From assembly GCA_964477275.1 (NCBI GenBank), contig CAYZDV010000014.1, positions 1-24,717 on the forward strand: 24,717 bases of DNA, read 5' to 3'. Within the stretch, counting starts at the first letter, position 1, and every line of letters begins with the position of its first letter. The notes under the pieces were generated by a model, which worked only from the letters and a program-made list of their open reading frames with translations, ran no database searches and was not told the origin of the DNA. The position numbers were made by a program, and so were the translations under genes. This DNA comes from CAYZDV01 sp964477275 (lineage in GTDB: Bacteria; Acidobacteriota; Aminicenantia; Aminicenantales; Aminicenantaceae). This document shows positions 21,513 through 24,717 of the stretch, in pieces.

Positions 21513-24146
21513 ATGGCTGAGAAAAACTCTCTGACCCCGATGATGCAGCAGTACCTGCGGATCAAGAAAGACCATCGAGACGCGCTGGTGTTTTTCCGCC
21601 TCGGTGACTTCTACGAGATGTTCTATGAAGACGCAAAGGTCGCATCCGCTGTCCTCGAGATCGCACTCACCTCGCGCCAGAAAGTGCCGATGTGCGGCAT
21701 CCCCTACCATGCGGCGGATTCTTATCTGGCCAAGCTCCTCAGGAAAGGCTTCAAGGTCGCCGTCTGCGAGCAGGTCGAGGATCCCCGGCAGGCCAAAGGA
21801 GTGGTGAAGAGGGATGTGGTCAAGATCCTGACTCCCGGGACAGCGGTGGAAGTCGAACCTGAAGGTGCCAAGGAAAGCACCTACATCGCCAGCCTGTTTT
21901 TCAAAAACGGAGGCTGGGGGCTGGCTCTCGTCGACCTGGCTTCCGGCTTGCTCAACAGCGCCCAGAGCGACGAGCGGGAAAAGAGAGCTCTGGATGACGA
22001 GCTGTTCCGGATCTCTCCCAAAGAGATCATCTTTCCCCGGGGAGACGAAAAGAAGGTCGCCGAGGTCCTCTCCCGCATTAACCTTGCTTCTGCATTGAGG
22101 AGTCCGCTGGAAGATTGGCTTTTTGACTTAGCTCAGGCCAGACAGGTTTTAATGGACCATTTCCAGATCCGGTCCCTGGCCGGGTTCGACCTCGAAGACA
22201 AGGAGCTGGCGGTTTCTGCGGCCGGCGCTCTTTTGGACTATTTGAAAAGGGTCAGAAAGGATTCGCTTTCCCTGATCACAAAAATTTCCCACCTTCGCTC
22301 CGGCCAGCAGATGGTTCTCGACGCCACCACCATCAAGAACCTGGAGCTGGTGAGAAACCTGAGGGACGCCGGCCTCAAGGGCTCTCTCCTGGATATCATC
22401 GATTTCACCATCACCTCCATGGGAGGTCGCCTGCTGAGGAACTGGCTGCTCGGGCCCCTTCTCGACTGTGCGCAGGTCGAGAGGCGGCTGGAGGCTGTTT
22501 CGGAGTTCCTGGAGAGGACAATCGAACGGAAGGAGTTGAGAGAAAGCCTGAAGGGAATATTTGACCTGGAGCGCCTCACCGGGAGGATATCCCTGAGAGT
22601 GGCCCATGCGCGGGACCTTGTCCTGTTGAAAAGATCGCTTCTTCCTCTGCCCCGGATCCGGGAAGCCATCATCTCTTTCTCGGCGCAGATGGTCAGGGCC
22701 ATCCATGAAGGATGGGACAACGCCGGGGAAGTCGTGGACCTTATCGAGAAAGCCATCATCGATGAGCCGGCGTTCCTGCTCACAGAAGGAGGGCTCATCA
22801 AAGTCGGCTTCCATCCCGGGCTGGATGAGCTGAGAGAGCTGAGCCGCTCCGGAAAAAGCTTTATCACTCAGCTCGAAAGGAAAGAAAGAGACAGGACAGG
22901 AATCTCATCGCTGAAAATTCGCTTCAACAAGGTCTTTGGCTATTATATAGAAGTGACAAGGCCCAACTTGAAGTTTGTTCCCGCCGATTATATCCGCAGG
23001 CAGACCCTGGTCAACTCTGAGCGCTTTATCACTCCGGAGCTTCAGGAGTACGAGGAGAAGGTTCTTCATGCCGAGGAGCGAATCGGAGAGCTGGAGCACA
23101 ACCTCTTCCTCGAGGTCAGGGAAAAGGCGGCCAGAGAGACCGCCCGCCTCCAGAAAATCGCCGCGGATTTGGCCGTGCTGGATGTCTTTTCTTCCCTGGC
23201 CGAGCTGGCCTCGGTCCGCAGCTATCACCGGCCTGTCGTTCATTCGGGTGACAGGATCAGGATTGCCGAGGGGCGCCATCCGGTCATCGAGGCCGCCGGC
23301 GAGGAGCCGTTCATTCCCAACGACACCTCTCTGGACAGGGACGAAGACCAGATTTTGATCGTCACCGGCCCCAACATGGGAGGGAAGTCCACCTATCTCC
23401 GGCAGGTGGCTTTGATCTGCATTCTGGCCCAGATGGGCTCATTCGTGCCGGCCAGGGAGGCGGAGATCGGTGTGGTTGACCGCATTTTCACCCGGATTGG
23501 AGCGATGGACTTCTTGAGCGCCGGCCAGTCGACGTTCATGGTCGAGATGCTGGAGACGGCGAAAATCCTCAACAACGCCACGCCCCGAAGCCTGATCCTG
23601 CTCGATGAGATCGGAAGAGGGACGAGCACCTTTGACGGCCTGAGCATCGCCTGGGCTGTGGCCGAACACCTCCACGAGAAGGAGGACATCCGACCCAAGA
23701 CTCTGTTTGCCACTCATTACCATGAATTGACCGAGCTGGGCCTGACCCTGAAGAGAATCAAAAACTACCATGTTTCTGTCAAGGAGTGGAAGGACACCGT
23801 TGTTTTCCTGAGGAAGATCGTGCCCGGACCATCGGACCAGAGCTACGGAATTCATGTGGCCAAGCTGTCCGGGATTCCAAAAGAAGTGGTGGACAGGGCC
23901 AGGGAAATCCTCTTCAACCTGGAAAGGCAGGAGCTGGATGATGCCGGGCTTCCCCGCCTGGCCTATCGCTCATCCAGAAAACGGGACAAAGCTCAGCTTC
24001 TCCTCTTTGAAGAAGATAGAGAGCAGGAGAAATTGAGGGAGATCAAGGAGGAAATCGCCAGGTGCAAGATTTCTGAGCTGACTCCTCTCGAGGCCTTGAA
24101 TTTCCTCAACCGGCTCAAGGAAAGCATAGAGAAGAAAAAGCGATGA
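21513..24146 (+). CDS. mutS: DNA mismatch repair protein MutS
   Basis: This 877-residue protein is a full-length MutS1, which finds mismatches and small loops and starts repair with MutL. The mismatch-binding domain carries the F-x-E motif in GDFYEMF (Phe33, Glu35). The connector, lever and clamp domains follow, with FNKVFGYYIEVTRPN in the clamp-lever region. The ATPase domain has Walker A GPNMGGKSTYLRQ (from about 619), the ABC-like signature FLSAGQSTFMVEM, Walker B LILLDEIGRGTSTFDGLSIAWA and ATHYHEL. The C-terminus is helical and short. ATG 21513 is preferred over an in-frame TTG at 21498, which would sit inside the promoter. It appears monocistronic and converges with the small acidic ORF. 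Confidence 0.97.
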   Translation: MAEKNSLTPMMQQYLRIKKDHRDALVFFRLGDFYEMFYEDAKVASAVLEIALTSRQKVPMCGIPYHAADSYLAKLLRKGFKVAVCEQVEDPRQAKGVVKRDVVKILTPGTAVEVEPEGAKESTYIASLFFKNGGWGLALVDLASGLLNSAQSDEREKRALDDELFRISPKEIIFPRGDEKKVAEVLSRINLASALRSPLEDWLFDLAQARQVLMDHFQIRSLAGFDLEDKELAVSAAGALLDYLKRVRKDSLSLITKISHLRSGQQMVLDATTIKNLELVRNLRDAGLKGSLLDIIDFTITSMGGRLLRNWLLGPLLDCAQVERRLEAVSEFLERTIERKELRESLKGIFDLERLTGRISLRVAHARDLVLLKRSLLPLPRIREAIISFSAQMVRAIHEGWDNAGEVVDLIEKAIIDEPAFLLTEGGLIKVGFHPGLDELRELSRSGKSFITQLERKERDRTGISSLKIRFNKVFGYYIEVTRPNLKFVPADYIRRQTLVNSERFITPELQEYEEKVLHAEERIGELEHNLFLEVREKAARETARLQKIAADLAVLDVFSSLAELASVRSYHRPVVHSGDRIRIAEGRHPVIEAAGEEPFIPNDTSLDRDEDQILIVTGPNMGGKSTYLRQVALICILAQMGSFVPAREAEIGVVDRIFTRIGAMDFLSAGQSTFMVEMLETAKILNNATPRSLILLDEIGRGTSTFDGLSIAWAVAEHLHEKEDIRPKTLFATHYHELTELGLTLKRIKNYHVSVKEWKDTVVFLRKIVPGPSDQSYGIHVAKLSGIPKEVVDRAREILFNLERQELDDAGLPRLAYRSSRKRDKAQLLLFEEDREQEKLREIKEEIARCKISELTPLEALNFLNRLKESIEKKKR

Positions 24147-24164
24147 TGGATCCAGCGATGGAGA

Positions 24165-24189
24165 GGGTTGAGCACTCAGTGCTCAATCC
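24165..24189. terminator. Palindrome between convergent mutS and the acidic ORF
   Basis: TTGAGCACT (24168-24176) and AGTGCTCAA (24178-24186) are perfect 9-base arms around one C, extended by GGG/TCC (one G-T wobble) to 12 pairs. It sits 19 bases after the mutS stop and could block readthrough in both directions. No T tract follows, so factor-independent termination is uncertain. Confidence 0.45.
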
Positions 24190-24228
24190 GGCGGGATTCG
24201 GTGCGCATGGGGAATTCAAGAAGAAGGT

Positions 24229-24558
24229 TCAGAATTTGTCTTCGTCCTCCATCTCGTATTCCTCTTCTTTTTCGTCCTCTTCGTAGTCTTCTTCAAACCC
24301 ATGTTCTTCCTCGTAGAAGGCCTCCCCTTCTTCTTCTTTGCGTTTGGCCATGGCGAGCTCAAATTCGTCCCTGTCTTCGTAGCGCCTCAGGAAACTGGAA
24401 GCGCTGTCGCTGTAACACAACTCCAGGAAGTCGTCCTCGATTTCACAGAACACGGATTTGCTGTGACCGGCTTGGAGATTGCCCACCTTCTCAACAACAT
24501 TCGCTGCCTTTTTGATGGCATCCAGAGTCAGCCAGCTCATGATTTCAATTTCTTCCAT
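24229..24558 (-). CDS. Small acidic protein, hypothetical
   Basis: This 109-residue protein is unknown to me. The first 70 residues look like a folded, mostly helical domain (MSWLTLDAIKKAANVVEKVG) with two cysteines (CEIEDDFLELCY). The last 38 residues are a disordered, very acidic tail with 22 Glu/Asp. A promoter with a perfect TTGACA lies just upstream on the same strand (24603-24576), which supports expression. The first ATG (24558) has no good Shine-Dalgarno and a leader of about 11 bases. The in-frame ATG at 24540, giving MSWLTLDAIKKAAN, has GGAAG about 11 bases upstream and could be the true start. Such acidic tails occur in proteins that bind basic partners such as ribosomal or nucleic-acid-binding proteins, but no function can be assigned. 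Confidence 0.6.
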   Translation of the reverse strand: MEEIEIMSWLTLDAIKKAANVVEKVGNLQAGHSKSVFCEIEDDFLELCYSDSASSFLRRYEDRDEFELAMAKRKEEEGEAFYEEEHGFEEDYEEDEKEEEYEMEDEDKF

Positions 24559-24575
24559 GGTGACTCACAAAACAA

Positions 24576-24603
24576 AAAATACCAACTTTCATCAAATTGT
24601 CAA
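24576..24603 (-). promoter_or_regulatory. Putative promoter of the acidic ORF
   Basis: On the - strand, TTGACA (24603-24598), a 16-base spacer and TATTTT (24581-24576) give a perfect -35 and a moderate -10. Transcription would start near 24569. Confidence 0.55.
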
Positions 24604-24702
24604 GAGGCTGAAAAAAATTTATTCAATTCCCGGTCTTTCCTCTAGGAAGCACCTTCTTTTCTGGGTAATGGCCATTTCCTTTTAAAACAGGATGGGTGGC
24701 AT

Positions 24703-24714
24703 GGGGTGTCCCCC
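24703..24714. repeat. Short GGGGACA-type hairpin at the right edge
   Basis: GGGG (24703-24706) and CCCCC (24710-24714) flank TGT. Read on the - strand this is GGGGGACACCCC, which shares GGGGACA with the terminator stem-loop at 3791-3803. It may be the edge of a dispersed palindromic repeat cut by the window end. The rest of 24604-24717 shows no gene. Confidence 0.3.
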
Positions 24715-24717
24715 GCA

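Noticed and set aside
21302..21565. 87-codon minus-strand ORF overlapping the start of mutS
   Set aside because: It covers the mutS promoter and the mutS N-terminus, lacks any recognisable domain and has no Shine-Dalgarno.
24168..24186. CIRCE (HrcA operator) because of the GAGCACTC/AGTGCTC arms
   Set aside because: CIRCE needs TTAGCACTC and GAGTGCTAA separated by nine bases. Here the arms are almost contiguous and differ, and the site lies between convergent gene ends.

Overview
The window is about 24.7 kb of GC-rich, gene-dense bacterial DNA. It carries 15 well-supported protein genes plus two less certain ones (a 32-codon ORF and a 109-residue acidic ORF). The host is a didermal (Gram-negative-type) bacterium: there is a TamB-type inner-membrane protein, an Omp85 outer-membrane protein, a SurA-like periplasmic chaperone and a lipoprotein. 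The large BNR-repeat 'VPS10-like' secreted protein, the free-standing acyl-CoA carboxylase genes and the style of the hslUV and Omp85 loci suggest Acidobacteriota or Candidatus Aminicenantota. That assignment is an inference from gene style, not from a marker tree. I saw no tRNA, rRNA, CRISPR array, transposase or prophage gene.

Layout. Positions 1-534 hold no large gene. They contain a promoter-like sequence, a 32-codon ORF with a near-perfect Shine-Dalgarno, several foldable segments, and a perfect hairpin directly in front of the ribosome-binding site of the next gene. Positions 535-3786 encode an exported 1083-residue BNR-repeat protein that ends in an intrinsic terminator. Positions 3992-8447 hold a GNAT acetyltransferase, then a tight run of hslV, hslU, a fibronectin-type-III lipoprotein and a fumarylacetoacetate-hydrolase-family enzyme, which abut or overlap by a few bases. 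Positions 8618-12880 hold a fructose-6-phosphate-aldolase/transaldolase-like gene and a complete three-gene biotin-dependent acyl-CoA carboxylase (carboxyltransferase, biotin carboxylase, biotin carrier). Positions 12970-20741 form an envelope operon: TamB-like protein, a seven-POTRA Omp85 protein, a short SurA-like chaperone without a parvulin domain, and fabD. pgsA faces fabD tail to tail and overlaps it by 18 bases. mutS diverges from pgsA and converges on the small acidic ORF at the right end.

How the genes work together. HslV and HslU form an ATP-dependent protease. The carboxylase genes supply all catalytic parts of an acyl-CoA carboxylase, probably for propionyl/methylmalonyl-CoA. The envelope operon joins outer-membrane protein insertion, inter-membrane transport and fatty-acid priming, with phospholipid synthesis (pgsA) next door. 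Several promoters with good sigma-70-type -35/-10 elements (hslV, pgsA, mutS, the acidic ORF) lie so close to the start codons that the predicted leaders are only about 4-15 bases.

Most worth a second look: the seven-POTRA Omp85 in an operon with TamB, a minimal SurA and fabD; the pgsA terminator buried in the end of fabD; the near-leaderless promoters; and the structured region with a small ORF at the left edge.
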